Shown here one piece after another: positions 51,202 to 59,792 of a stretch of 64,000 bases of DNA; within the stretch, counting starts at the first letter, position 1, and each line of letters begins with the position of its first letter. The notes beneath the pieces are model-generated. The model saw nothing but the letters and a program-made list of their open reading frames with translations, had not been told where the DNA came from and ran no database searches. Origin of the DNA: Streptomyces sp. NBC_00370. Its GTDB lineage: Bacteria > Actinomycetota > Actinomycetes > Streptomycetales > Streptomycetaceae. The translations under genes were made by a program, and so were the position numbers. The DNA lies in assembly GCF_036084755.1 (NCBI RefSeq), contig NZ_CP107968.1, positions 1,178,001-1,242,000 on the forward strand, in the 5' to 3' direction.

Positions 51202-52965
51202 GTGGCCAGGCTGGTATCCGTCAACGTCGGCCTCCCCCAGGACGTGACATGGCAGGGCAGGACGGTACACACGGGCATCTGGAAGACCCCGGTCACCGGG
51301 CCCCGGATGGTGCGCAGGCTGAACGTCGATGGGGACGGGCAGGGCGATCTGGCCGGGCACGGAGGTGAGATCCGGGCCGTCATGGTCTACCAGCTCGACT
51401 CCTACCGCCACTGGGAGCGGGAGTTGGGGCGCGACGACTTCACCCACGGGCAGTTCGGGGAGAACTTCACCGTGGAGGGGCTGCCCGACGACGAGGTGTG
51501 TGTCGGCGACCGGTACCGGATCGGGGACGCGCTCTTCGAGGTGACCCAGCCCCGGGTGACCTGCTACCGGGTGGGGATGCGGATGCGGGAGCCCCGTATG
51601 CCGTCCCTGCTGGTGTCGCACCGGCGGCCGGGCTTCTACCTCCGGGTCCTCACCGAGGGCGAGGTGGAGGCGGGACAGGAGATCGTCAAGGTCGCGGAGG
51701 GTCCTGGCGGGATGACCGTCGCCGAGGTCGACGGGCTGCTGTATCTGCCCGGCCACCCGCGCGAGCGGGTACGGCGGGCGCTGAGGATCGGGGCGCTCAG
51801 CCCCGGCTGGCGCGGCTCGTTCGAGACGATGCTGGCGGAGCCGGCCGGGAAGGGCGAGACGGCCGGGACGGACGGCACCACCGGCCCCGGTGGCGGTCCC
51901 GCGTGGCCGGGCTTCCGGCCGCTGACGGTGACCGGGATCGAGGAGGAGAGCCGCAGTGTGCTCTCCCTGTGGCTGGCCGCCGACGACGGCGCGCCGCTGC
52001 CCGCGGCCGCGCCCGGCCAGTATCTGACCGTACGCCTGGACGCGGGCCCGGAGGGACCGGCGCTGGTGCGCAGCTACTCCCTCTCCGGCCGCCCCGGCGC
52101 CGACCGGTATCGCATCAGCGTCAAGCAGGAGCCGCACGGCGCCGCCAGCACCCGGCTGCACACCCGGGTGCGGGTCGGCGACCGGCTCCTCTCGGCCGCG
52201 CCGCGCGGCGACTTCACCCTGGCGCCAGGACCCGGGCCGGTGGTCCTGGCCTCGGCGGGCGTGGGCGCGACTCCGCTGCTCGCGATGTTGCGCTCGCTCG
52301 CCGACACGGCGCCGGACCGGCGGGTCTGGTGGCTGCACGGCGCACGCGACGGCGCCGACCATGCCTTCGCCAGGGAGACCCGGCAGCTGCTCGAAGGGCT
52401 GCCCGGCAGCCGTACCGTCATCTGCTACAGCCACCCGCGTCCCGAGGACCTGCGGAACGGGGACGGCCACACCGAGGCCGGGCGGCTGACGTCCGCGCTG
52501 GTGGCCCGGCTGGGGCTGCCCGCCGAAGCCGACGCCTATCTGTGCGGTCCCACCGCCTTCATGGACGATCTGACCGGCGCGCTGACCGGAGCGGGCCTCG
52601 ACCCCGACAGCATCCACACGGAGGTCTTCGGGGCAGGCCCGGCCCTCACCCCCGGCATCGCCCCGGCCGCCGCGCGCCCGCCGCACGCGCCCCAGGGCGA
52701 CCCGGGGACGGGCCCGGCGGTGACCTTCGTCCGCAGCGGGCTCACGGTCCCCTGGAAACCGGAGTACGGCACGCTGCTGGAGCTGGCCGAGGCGTGCGAC
52801 GTGCCGGTGCGCTGGTCGTGCCGTACCGGGGTGTGCCACACCTGCGTGACCGGCCTGCTGTCGGGTGAGGTCGGCTACGACCCCGAGCCGATCGAGCCGC
52901 CGGCCGAGGGCGACGCCCTGATCTGCTGCTCCCGTCCCCGCGAGGACACCGTCCTCGATCTGTGA
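51202..52965 (+). CDS. MOSC / ferredoxin reductase / 2Fe-2S ferredoxin fusion
   Basis: This 587-residue protein joins three modules. Residues 1-165 are a MOSC domain of the YiiM type with GHGGEIRAVMVYQ, FGENFTVEGL and C121 (VTCYRVGMRM), a possible molybdenum-cofactor ligand. Residues 240-480 are a reductase with the FAD motif RSYSLSG (290) and the nucleotide motif LASAGVGATPLLAM. Residues 505-587 are a plant-type ferredoxin with C540, C545, C548 and C575/C576. YiiM-like proteins reduce N-hydroxylated compounds, so a self-sufficient reductase is likely. The GTG at 51202 is chosen; GTG 51193 is an alternative. Confidence 0.88.
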   Translation: MARLVSVNVGLPQDVTWQGRTVHTGIWKTPVTGPRMVRRLNVDGDGQGDLAGHGGEIRAVMVYQLDSYRHWERELGRDDFTHGQFGENFTVEGLPDDEVCVGDRYRIGDALFEVTQPRVTCYRVGMRMREPRMPSLLVSHRRPGFYLRVLTEGEVEAGQEIVKVAEGPGGMTVAEVDGLLYLPGHPRERVRRALRIGALSPGWRGSFETMLAEPAGKGETAGTDGTTGPGGGPAWPGFRPLTVTGIEEESRSVLSLWLAADDGAPLPAAAPGQYLTVRLDAGPEGPALVRSYSLSGRPGADRYRISVKQEPHGAASTRLHTRVRVGDRLLSAAPRGDFTLAPGPGPVVLASAGVGATPLLAMLRSLADTAPDRRVWWLHGARDGADHAFARETRQLLEGLPGSRTVICYSHPRPEDLRNGDGHTEAGRLTSALVARLGLPAEADAYLCGPTAFMDDLTGALTGAGLDPDSIHTEVFGAGPALTPGIAPAAARPPHAPQGDPGTGPAVTFVRSGLTVPWKPEYGTLLELAEACDVPVRWSCRTGVCHTCVTGLLSGEVGYDPEPIEPPAEGDALICCSRPREDTVLDL

Positions 52966-53014
52966 GCGCCGGGCCCGGACACGCCTCCGCCGCCCCCGCC
53001 GTTTCCGCCGCGCG

Positions 53015-53611
53015 CTACGCCGGGGGCGGCGCCGTGAGGCCCGTGGTGTCCAGGTCGCCCTTGCGCAGCCGGTAGACCTGGAGTTGGAGTCCGTAGTACT
53101 TGTCGGTCTCGCCCACCCACTCCATGCCGACCCGGCGCGCCGTGGCGGCGCCGCGTTCGTTGCGGGGGCGGACCACGGCGAACAGCTCGTCGATCCCGGC
53201 GGGCGACTCGAACGCCTGGTGCGCGACGGCGTGGCCGGCCTCGGCCGCGTAGCCCTGCCCCCACATCTCCGGGGCCAACTGCCAGCCGATCTCCAGATCC
53301 CCGCCGTGCGGCGGCAGGGGCAGCAGCGCCACGCCGCCGATCAGTTCGCCGCTCTCGCGCAGTTCGACGGCCCACCGCCCCTGCGGTGTCTCCAGGGTGC
53401 CGGCCTCGGCGACCCACCGGTCGAGGAGCGCCCGCATGGCTGCCGCGTCGGGCACCCGTTCCATCGCGGGTGCGAGCCAGCGCGACACGTCGTCCGAGCC
53501 GTAGACGCGCAGCGCTCCTTCGATGTCGTCAGGGTGCCACGGGCGGAGGTTCAGCCGCGGACTGATGATCCGGGCCCCTTCGACGACCACGCGGTGAGTT
53601 CGCTCGACCAT
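53015..53611 (-). CDS. GNAT family N-acetyltransferase, RimJ-like
   Basis: This 198-residue protein has the GNAT acetyltransferase fold. The N-terminus (SPRLNLRPWHPDDIEGALRV) and the coenzyme loop (APEMWGQGYAAEAGHAV) match the RimJ/RimL-like group, which acetylates protein N-termini or small amines. PRNERGAATARRVGMEWVG is motif B. The acceptor is unknown. It is convergent with the MOSC fusion gene and appears monocistronic. Confidence 0.9.
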   Translation of the reverse strand: MVERTHRVVVEGARIISPRLNLRPWHPDDIEGALRVYGSDDVSRWLAPAMERVPDAAAMRALLDRWVAEAGTLETPQGRWAVELRESGELIGGVALLPLPPHGGDLEIGWQLAPEMWGQGYAAEAGHAVAHQAFESPAGIDELFAVVRPRNERGAATARRVGMEWVGETDKYYGLQLQVYRLRKGDLDTTGLTAPPPA

Positions 53612-53815
53612 GTCCGCGACGATACGACAGAACCCCGGAGATCACCCCGCCGCGTCGGCCGCCCCGGCGCCCGCCGCGCTCCCCGACGAAACCGGATGAT
53701 CACTTCGGGCATAAAGCCCGGCCACATGGTCGCTATAAGGTAATGGGTGAATAAAGAGATCACCAAGTGCGGCATGGCGCGACCCCGCCGTGCCGCACCG
53801 CTCGGGAGGAAAGCC

Positions 53816-54286
53816 ATGGGAACCCGTCACACGTCGCTGCCCGGAGTCGGCGCGCAGTACGACTTCACCACCGAGTCCGGTCGGCACATCTCGGTGGTGG
53901 TGCACAACGACGGGCGACGGTTCCTCGGGTTCTACCAGCACGACGATCCCGACGCCTGCCAGCTCTCCGTACCGCTGACGCCCGAAGAGGCCACCGCGCT
54001 CGCGCACCTCATCGACCCCGCGCCCATCGACGCCGTACGCACCGACGGCATCGACCTGGTGACCGAGCACATACCGCTCGGCACCCGCTCCCCCTACGGC
54101 GGCCGGCTGCTCGGTGACACCCGGGCCAGGACCAGGACGGGCGCCTCCATCGTCGCCGTACTGCGGACGCACAGCGCGCATCCCTCGCCGGGCCCCGACT
54201 TCCGGCTGGCCATCGGGGACACGCTCGTCGCCGTGGGTACGCGCGAGGGCGTCGACGCCCTCTCCGACATCATCGCGGGGGGCTGA
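53816..54286 (+). CDS. Cation:proton antiporter regulatory subunit, TrkA-C domain (KhtT-like)
   Basis: This 156-residue protein ends in a TrkA-C/RCK_C domain (about residues 75-155; GASIVAVLRTHSAHPSPGPD, GDTLVAVGTREGVDAL). In KhtT such domains bind a ligand, cyclic di-AMP in Bacillus, and gate the partner antiporter. The ATG at 53816 has GGGAGGAAA upstream. It lies 2 bases before the antiporter gene, so the two form a KhtTU-like pair at the membrane, probably exporting K+ against protons. Confidence 0.9.
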   Translation: MGTRHTSLPGVGAQYDFTTESGRHISVVVHNDGRRFLGFYQHDDPDACQLSVPLTPEEATALAHLIDPAPIDAVRTDGIDLVTEHIPLGTRSPYGGRLLGDTRARTRTGASIVAVLRTHSAHPSPGPDFRLAIGDTLVAVGTREGVDALSDIIAGG

Positions 54287-54288
54287 CC

Positions 54289-55614
54289 GTGCACGACACG
54301 ACCGCACTCCTGGTGGAGCTGGGCTCCGTCATCCTCGGACTCGGCATCATCGGCCGGTTCGCCGGGCGGATCGGGCTCTCGCCCATCCCGCTCTATCTGC
54401 TCGCCGGGCTCGCGTTCGGGCACGGCGGGCTGCTGCCCCTCGGCGCGAGTGAGGAGTTCACCGCCGTCGGCGCCGAGATCGGCGTGATCCTGCTGCTGCT
54501 CCTGCTCGGTCTCGAATACAGCGCCTCCGAACTCGTCACGAGCCTCAAGACGCAATACCCGTCCGGCGCCGTCGACTTCGTCCTGAACGCCACGCCGGGC
54601 GCCGTCGCGGCGCTGCTGCTCGGCTGGGGTCCGGTGGGCGCCGTCGCGCTCGCCGGGGTCACCTGGATCTCGTCGTCCGGAGTGATCGCCAAGGTGATGG
54701 CCGACCTGGGCCGGCTCGGCAACCGCGAAACGCCCGTCGTGCTCGGGGTCCTGGTCATCGAGGACCTGGCGATGGCCGTGTACCTCCCACTGCTCACCGC
54801 CATGCTCGCCGGGGTCGGTCTCGCGGGCGGCAGTGTGGCGCTGGTGATCGCGCTCGGCGCCGTGGGGCTCGTGCTCTACGTGGCGCTGCGGCACGGGCGG
54901 CTGATCAGCAGGGCGGTGTCGTCCGACAACCCGGAGATGCTGCTGCTCGTGGTCCTCGGGCTCACGGTCCTGGTCGCCGGTGTGGCCCAGCAGTTGCAGG
55001 TCTCGGCGGCCGTCGGGGCGTTCCTCGTCGGGATCGCGCTGTCCGGGGAGGTCGCCGAGGGCGCCCGCAAGCTGCTGACCCCGCTGCGCGACCTGTTCGC
55101 CGCGGTGTTCTTCGTGTTCTTCGGACTCTCCACCGACCCGGCGGCCATTCCGCCCGTCCTGCTGCCCGCGGCGCTGCTGGCGGTCGTCTCGGTGGTCACC
55201 AAGATCCTCACCGGCTGGTACGCGGCGCGGCGCGCCGGTATCGGCTCGCCGGGACGCTGGCGGGCCGGCGGCACGCTCGTGGCGCGCGGCGAGTTCTCGA
55301 TCGTGATCGCGGGGCTCGCCGTCGCGACCGAGCCGCGCATCGGTCCCATCGCCACCGCGTACGTGCTGATCCTGGTCGTCCTCGGTCCGCTCACCGCCCG
55401 CTGGACGCAGCCGGCCGTCACCCGGATCCAGTCCCTGGTCGTCGGCAGACGGAACCGGGCTCCCGTACCGCCGGCCGACGCTTCCGGCACTCCCGGCACT
55501 CCCGGCACTCCCGAGGCTCCGGAAGCTCCGGAGCCGTCGATGCCGACGCACGACGACCTCACGCCCGAGCCCGCCGGACCACCCGCCGGACCTTCCGGCG
55601 AACCGCAGCGGTAG
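54289..55614 (+). CDS. CPA2-family cation:proton antiporter (KhtU/KefB-like)
   Basis: This 441-residue membrane protein has about twelve or thirteen helices of the CPA2 antiporter fold. LLLLGLEYSASELVTSLK, SSSGVIAKVMADLG and GVLVIEDLAMAVYLPLL match the family, with the central D in VIEDLA as the likely ion residue. The GTG start follows the regulatory subunit by 2 bases. The cytoplasmic tail has a tandem 9-base repeat encoding GTPGTPGTPEAPEAPEP. It would exchange K+ (or Na+) for H+ in pH and salt control. Confidence 0.93.
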   Translation: MHDTTALLVELGSVILGLGIIGRFAGRIGLSPIPLYLLAGLAFGHGGLLPLGASEEFTAVGAEIGVILLLLLLGLEYSASELVTSLKTQYPSGAVDFVLNATPGAVAALLLGWGPVGAVALAGVTWISSSGVIAKVMADLGRLGNRETPVVLGVLVIEDLAMAVYLPLLTAMLAGVGLAGGSVALVIALGAVGLVLYVALRHGRLISRAVSSDNPEMLLLVVLGLTVLVAGVAQQLQVSAAVGAFLVGIALSGEVAEGARKLLTPLRDLFAAVFFVFFGLSTDPAAIPPVLLPAALLAVVSVVTKILTGWYAARRAGIGSPGRWRAGGTLVARGEFSIVIAGLAVATEPRIGPIATAYVLILVVLGPLTARWTQPAVTRIQSLVVGRRNRAPVPPADASGTPGTPGTPEAPEAPEPSMPTHDDLTPEPAGPPAGPSGEPQR

Positions 55615-55644
55615 GCCGTCGCCCGGCGGGGCCCGCCCGGCGCG

Positions 55645-56718
55645 TCACAGCTCCTTGGCGGGCCAGTCCAGCAGCCGGGCGCCGATCACCGCCGTCTGGA
55701 GCGTGTAGCGGTGCATCGGGTCGGCCGGGTCGGAGCCGGTCAGCTGGTGCACCCGCTCCAGCCGGTACGTCAGCGCCCGTACGCTCAGCGCCAGCCGCCG
55801 CGCGGTCTCGGCCGCCACACAGCCGGCGTCGAAGTAGACGGCGAGGGTGTTCAGCAACGGCTCGGCGCCGCCCCTGGCCTCGCGGAGCGGGCCCAGCTCG
55901 CTGCGGACCAGATCGGCCATCGCCTGCCGGTCCCGGGTCAGGACCGGATACACCATCAGATCGGCGGAGCGCAGCACGGGATCGTCGATTCCCATCCGGC
56001 GCGCCAGGTCGAGGGCGTCCAGCGCTTCGTCGTACGAGTGGACGACGCCCCCCGGGCCTTTGTGCGCCCGGCCGATCGCGACCTGGCCGCCCTCCGTCGC
56101 CGCGTGGGACTGCTTGGCGAAGTAGGTCAGCACATCGGGCTGGCTGGCGGGCGCGATACACACCAGCCGTCCGTCCTTGGTCGTGAGCAGGATCTTCCGG
56201 CCGCTGAAGCGGGACAGCAGCGCCGCCTCGACGCTGCGGGGCACCGCGTCGGTCTCCGAGTACGCCTCGGGTCCGGCGGCCACGGCGACAGCGTGGGCGC
56301 GCGAGAGGCGCAGTCCGAAGCGGGTGGCGCGTTCGGCGAGCCGGCCCAGGTCACTGCGTCCGTAGAGCAGGTCGTCGATGAACTCACGCCGGGCCGCCTC
56401 CTCGCGGCGTACGGTCAGCCGCTGGGCGCGCTCGAAGCCTTCGGCGAAGGCGTCGACCGTCTGCTCGACGGCGGCCAGCACGGAATCGGCGGTCGCCGCC
56501 GGGTCGGCGACCGCCGCCTGCGGCCAGCAGGCCCGGGTCTCCGACAGATAGAGCCGCACCAGCGCACGCAGTTGGTGCCCGGCGTCGGCGGCCTCCCGGC
56601 CGAGCGCCCGGAACGTCTCCAACTCGTCGCGGGTAAGGCGGCGTCCGGCGGCTGCCACCTCGCGCAGAATAGGGACGTAGTCCCCCAGCAGTGCCTGGGG
56701 GATCTCCGGCTCCGGCAC
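55645..56718 (-). CDS. PucR family transcriptional regulator
   Basis: This 357-residue regulator has a PucR-type C-terminal helix-turn-helix (about residues 290-350; NTLAVYFDAGCVAAETARRL, SVRALTYRLERVHQLTG) and an N-terminal sensing region with no named domain. PucR proteins control purine, amino acid or lipid-related genes. I start at the GTG at 56718, which has GAGGAG 5 bases upstream; the GTG at 56751 adds 11 residues. Two operator-like repeats lie just upstream. Its divergent neighbour is the flotillin operon, a plausible target. Confidence 0.88.
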   Translation of the reverse strand: MPEPEIPQALLGDYVPILREVAAAGRRLTRDELETFRALGREAADAGHQLRALVRLYLSETRACWPQAAVADPAATADSVLAAVEQTVDAFAEGFERAQRLTVRREEAARREFIDDLLYGRSDLGRLAERATRFGLRLSRAHAVAVAAGPEAYSETDAVPRSVEAALLSRFSGRKILLTTKDGRLVCIAPASQPDVLTYFAKQSHAATEGGQVAIGRAHKGPGGVVHSYDEALDALDLARRMGIDDPVLRSADLMVYPVLTRDRQAMADLVRSELGPLREARGGAEPLLNTLAVYFDAGCVAAETARRLALSVRALTYRLERVHQLTGSDPADPMHRYTLQTAVIGARLLDWPAKEL

Positions 56719-56773
56719 ACGTACTCCTCGGGAATCAAGGGATCTCGACACTTCGTCAACGCGCGGAGACGGA

Positions 56774-56788
56774 TGCCGGTGCCCGGCA
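56774..56788. promoter_or_regulatory. Operator 1, TGCCGG-N3-CCGGCA
   Basis: TGCCGGTGCCCGGCA lies within the longer perfect repeat GATGCCGG-TGC-CCGGCATC (56772-56790). The second copy starts 33 bases away, three helical turns, so a dimer-of-dimers could bind one face of the DNA. The adjacent PucR regulator is the likely ligand. Confidence 0.6.
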
Positions 56789-56806
56789 TCAAGAGCGCAT
56801 AAAGAT

Positions 56807-56821
56807 TGCCGGAATCCGGCA
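56807..56821. promoter_or_regulatory. Operator 2, TGCCGG-N3-CCGGCA
   Basis: TGCCGGAATCCGGCA is the centre of a 19-base palindrome with perfect 9-base arms (56805-56823). It has the same 6-base arms and 3-base spacer as operator 1. Confidence 0.6.
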
Positions 56822-56867
56822 ATGCGCCGAACCGCCCCCCGATGACACGATCAGTGCGGCAAAGCAC

Positions 56868-56931
56868 GGGGGACGAACGGGGGGCAAGCGGGGGACACGG
56901 GGGAAACCGAGGGGGATACGGGGCACGGGGG
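56868..56931 (+). repeat. Array of seven G-tracts
   Basis: Runs of 4-6 G start at 56868, 56879, 56890, 56899, 56911, 56920 and 56927, about one per 7-12 bases. The array could form a G-quadruplex in single-stranded DNA or RNA, or phase a bound protein. It lies 113 bases before the YqiJ-like gene and would be in its leader if transcription starts upstream. Confidence 0.5.
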
Positions 56932-57043
56932 ACCATCCGGGTCGCGCGGCGGCACAGTCCGCAGCCGGCCCGGACCCCGGGCTCTGCCTCCGGGAACCTG
57001 CCGGAATCTCACGCTCGCGCTCCGCCGAGACGGGGGCGGACCG

Positions 57044-57691
57044 ATGACGGAATTCCTTTCAGCGACGCTCGGCTTCCCCGCTGTTCTCTTCAGCTCCGCC
57101 CTGGTCGTCGTGGTCTGCTTCTGGCTGCTCGTGCTGGCCGGGGCCGCCGACCACCACGCCTTCGACGCCGACCTGGAGGCCGAGGCGATCGGGTTCGGCG
57201 GGGTGCCGGTCGCCGTCTCCGCTTCGCTCTTCCTGGTCGTCGCCTGGTTCACCAGTCTGACCGGCTCGGTCCTGCTGCGCCGCAGCGCGCTGTCCAGCGG
57301 CACGAAGGCCTGCCTCGCCGCCGCGGTACTGGCCGCCGCCCTGGTCGTCGGCTGGGCCGTCGTACGGCTGCTCGTACGCCACTTGCGCCGGTACGCCGCC
57401 GAACCGCCGCCGTCCAGGCGGGACTTCGTCGGGCAGGTCTGCGCCGTCCGCACCGGCTCCGTCACCACCGACTTCGGACAGGCCGAAGTGGCCGCGCCCG
57501 ACGGGTCGACGGCGATCGTGCAGGTCCGGCTCGCCGGACCGGACACCGGGTACCCGCTCGCCTTCGGCAGCAGCGGACTCCTCTACGCGTACGACGCCGA
57601 GGGCGAGTTCTTCTGGGTCGCCCCGTACGACGCGGCGCTCGACCCCGGGCCCCGGGTACGAAAGCCCGGCCTGCCGCGCGACGCCGGCTGA
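57044..57691 (+). CDS. YqiJ-like membrane protein with OB-fold domain (NfeD-type)
   Basis: This 215-residue protein has three or four transmembrane helices (about residues 12-120) and a C-terminal OB-fold domain (RRDFVGQVCAVRTGSVTTDF, AEVAAPDGSTAIVQVRL). This is the layout of YqiJ and NfeD proteins, which are encoded next to flotillins and work with them in membrane microdomains. Only a weak ribosome site (GGGGGCGG) precedes the ATG. It is the first gene of an operon with flotillin and a giant AAA ATPase, 82 bases apart from flotillin. Confidence 0.85.
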   Translation: MTEFLSATLGFPAVLFSSALVVVVCFWLLVLAGAADHHAFDADLEAEAIGFGGVPVAVSASLFLVVAWFTSLTGSVLLRRSALSSGTKACLAAAVLAAALVVGWAVVRLLVRHLRRYAAEPPPSRRDFVGQVCAVRTGSVTTDFGQAEVAAPDGSTAIVQVRLAGPDTGYPLAFGSSGLLYAYDAEGEFFWVAPYDAALDPGPRVRKPGLPRDAG

Positions 57692-57773
57692 CCCCCGCCC
57701 CCGCGCCTCTCCCGGGCCCCTTCGGTCTCCGGGCCCCCTTCACCGATCCGCCAACCAGCCTGCAAGGACTGTC

Positions 57774-59792
57774 ATGGATGCCATCTCCTTGGGTATCGGC
57801 GTGCTCGTCGCCGTTGTCCTGCTCGTCGCCGTAGCCGCTCTCCTGGTCGTCACCCGGCTGTTCCGCAAGGTCGAGCAGGGCAAGGCGCTGATCATCTCCA
57901 AGACGAAAAAGGTCGATGTGACCTTCACCGGCGCCGTCGTCCTGCCCGTGCTGCACAAGGCCGAGACCATGGACATCTCGGTGAAGACCATCGAGATCCG
58001 GCGCACCGGCCGCGAGGGGCTGATCTGCCAGGACAACATCCGCGCCGACATCCACATCACGTTCTTCGTCCGGGTCAACAAGACCGTGGAGGACGTCATC
58101 AAGGTGGCGCAGGCCATCGGCACCGAGCGGGCCAGCGACAAGATCGCGATCCAGGAGTTCTTCGCAGCGAAGTTCTCCGAGGCGCTGAAGACAGTCGGCA
58201 AGCAGCTCGACTTCGTCGATCTCTACACCAAGCGTGAGGAGTTCCGCGACCGGATCATCCGGGTCATCGGCACGGACCTGAACGGCTATCACCTGGACGA
58301 CGCGGCGATCGACTTCCTTGAGCAGACGCCGATGACGCAGCTCGACGGCGCCAACATCCTGGACGCGCAGGGCATCAGGAAGATCACCGAGCTGACGGCG
58401 ATCGAGCATGTGAAGACCAACGAGTTCCAGCGCACCGAGGAGAAGGAGATGACCCGGCAGAACGTCGACGCCCGGGAGACCATCCTGGAGCTGGAGCGGC
58501 GGCAGTCCGAGGCCGAGATCAAGCAGCGCCGCGAGGTCGAGACGCTGCGGGCGCGTGAGGAGGCCGCGACGGCCCGGGTCCAGGAGGAGGAGCGGCTCGG
58601 CTCGCAGAGCGCCTTCATCCGCACCGAGGAGCAGCTCGGCATCCAGCGGGAGAACCAGGCCAGGGAGATCGCCGTCGCGGAGAAGAACCGCGAGCGGGTC
58701 ATCGCCGTGGAGAACGAGCGCATCGAGAAGGACCGGATGCTGGAGGCCATCGGGCGTGAGCGTGAGACGGAGCTGAACCGGATCGCGGCGACGAAGGAGG
58801 TCGAGGCCGAGCGCCGCGAGGTGGCGGACGTGATCAGGGAACGGCTCGCCGTGGACCGTACGGTCGCCGAGCAGGAGGAGTCCATCAAGAAGCTGCGGGT
58901 GGTCGAGGAGGCCGAGCGCACCCGCCGGTCGGTGATCATCGCCGCCGAGGCCGAGGCCCAGGAGAAGCTGGTCAAGGACATCAAGGCGGCGGAAGCCGCC
59001 GAAGCCGCGGCGACCCATCGGGCTGCCGAGCAACTGACCCTCGCACAGGCACGGTTGACGGCGGCAGACTACGACGCCCAGGCCAAGCAGAAGCTGGCGA
59101 AGGGCGTCCAGGCGGAGTCGGCGGCCGTGGGGCTGGCCGGGATCCAGGTCCGGGACGCCGAGGCAGACGTCATCGCCAAGACCGGCCGGGCGGAGGCGGG
59201 AGCAGCCTCGGCCAGGCTGAGCGCCGAGGCGGGCGGTCTGACGGAGAAGGCGGCGGCGATGGCGGCGCTCGACGACGCTTCGCGCGGCCACGAGGAGTAC
59301 CGGCTGCGGCTGGCGGCGGAGAAGGAGATCCGGCTGGCCGGCTTCGATGTGCAGCGGCAGGTCGCCGAGGCGCAGGCGACCATCCTGGCGACCGGTCTGG
59401 AGAACGCGGACATCGACATCGTCGGCGGCGACTCCGTCTTCTTCGACCGGCTGGTCTCGTCCGTCTCGCTCGGCAAGGGCATCGACGGGTTCGTGGCCAA
59501 CTCGCAGACCGCCAGGACGCTCGCGGGTCCGTGGCTGGAGGAGGGATCGCGGTTCGCGGACGATCTGACCCAGGTGCTCGGCTCGCTGTCCACGGGTGAC
59601 GTGCGGAATCTGACGGTGTCGGCGCTGCTCGGCCGGCTGACGGCGTCCTCCTCAGGACCCGCGTCCGGTCAGCTCCAGCAACTGCTCGAAGCGGCGCGGA
59701 AGCTGGGCATCGCCGACACCCCGGTCTCCGCGCTGACCGGCGGCGGCCCGACCGGTGTGCCGGTCTCCTCCAACGGCGCTTCGGTGGCCTGA
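57774..59792 (+). CDS. Flotillin family protein, SPFH domain (YqiK-like)
   Basis: This 672-residue protein has one N-terminal membrane helix (about residues 5-27), an SPFH domain (about 28-200; KVEQGKALIISKTKKVDVTF, FFVRVNKTVEDVIKVAQAIG), a very long charged coiled-coil (about 215-480) and a flotillin C-terminal part (RLAAEKEIRLAGFDVQRQ, then NADIDIVGGDSVFFDRL). It forms oligomeric membrane scaffolds. It ends on a TGATG overlap with the AAA ATPase gene, so the two products are made together and may form one complex. Confidence 0.94.
   Translation: MDAISLGIGVLVAVVLLVAVAALLVVTRLFRKVEQGKALIISKTKKVDVTFTGAVVLPVLHKAETMDISVKTIEIRRTGREGLICQDNIRADIHITFFVRVNKTVEDVIKVAQAIGTERASDKIAIQEFFAAKFSEALKTVGKQLDFVDLYTKREEFRDRIIRVIGTDLNGYHLDDAAIDFLEQTPMTQLDGANILDAQGIRKITELTAIEHVKTNEFQRTEEKEMTRQNVDARETILELERRQSEAEIKQRREVETLRAREEAATARVQEEERLGSQSAFIRTEEQLGIQRENQAREIAVAEKNRERVIAVENERIEKDRMLEAIGRERETELNRIAATKEVEAERREVADVIRERLAVDRTVAEQEESIKKLRVVEEAERTRRSVIIAAEAEAQEKLVKDIKAAEAAEAAATHRAAEQLTLAQARLTAADYDAQAKQKLAKGVQAESAAVGLAGIQVRDAEADVIAKTGRAEAGAASARLSAEAGGLTEKAAAMAALDDASRGHEEYRLRLAAEKEIRLAGFDVQRQVAEAQATILATGLENADIDIVGGDSVFFDRLVSSVSLGKGIDGFVANSQTARTLAGPWLEEGSRFADDLTQVLGSLSTGDVRNLTVSALLGRLTASSSGPASGQLQQLLEAARKLGIADTPVSALTGGGPTGVPVSSNGASVA

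Larger units (their letters stand above)
56719..57043. promoter_or_regulatory. Divergent 325-base control region with paired operators and G-tracts
   Basis: This region separates the PucR gene from the YqiJ-flotillin operon. It contains two copies of TGCCGG-N3-CCGGCA (56774-56788 and 56807-56821) and an array of seven G-tracts (56868-56931) on the plus strand. A half-site TGCCGGAAT recurs near 56999. No convincing small gene or RNA is seen; the open frames crossing it are high-GC shadows. Confidence 0.6.
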
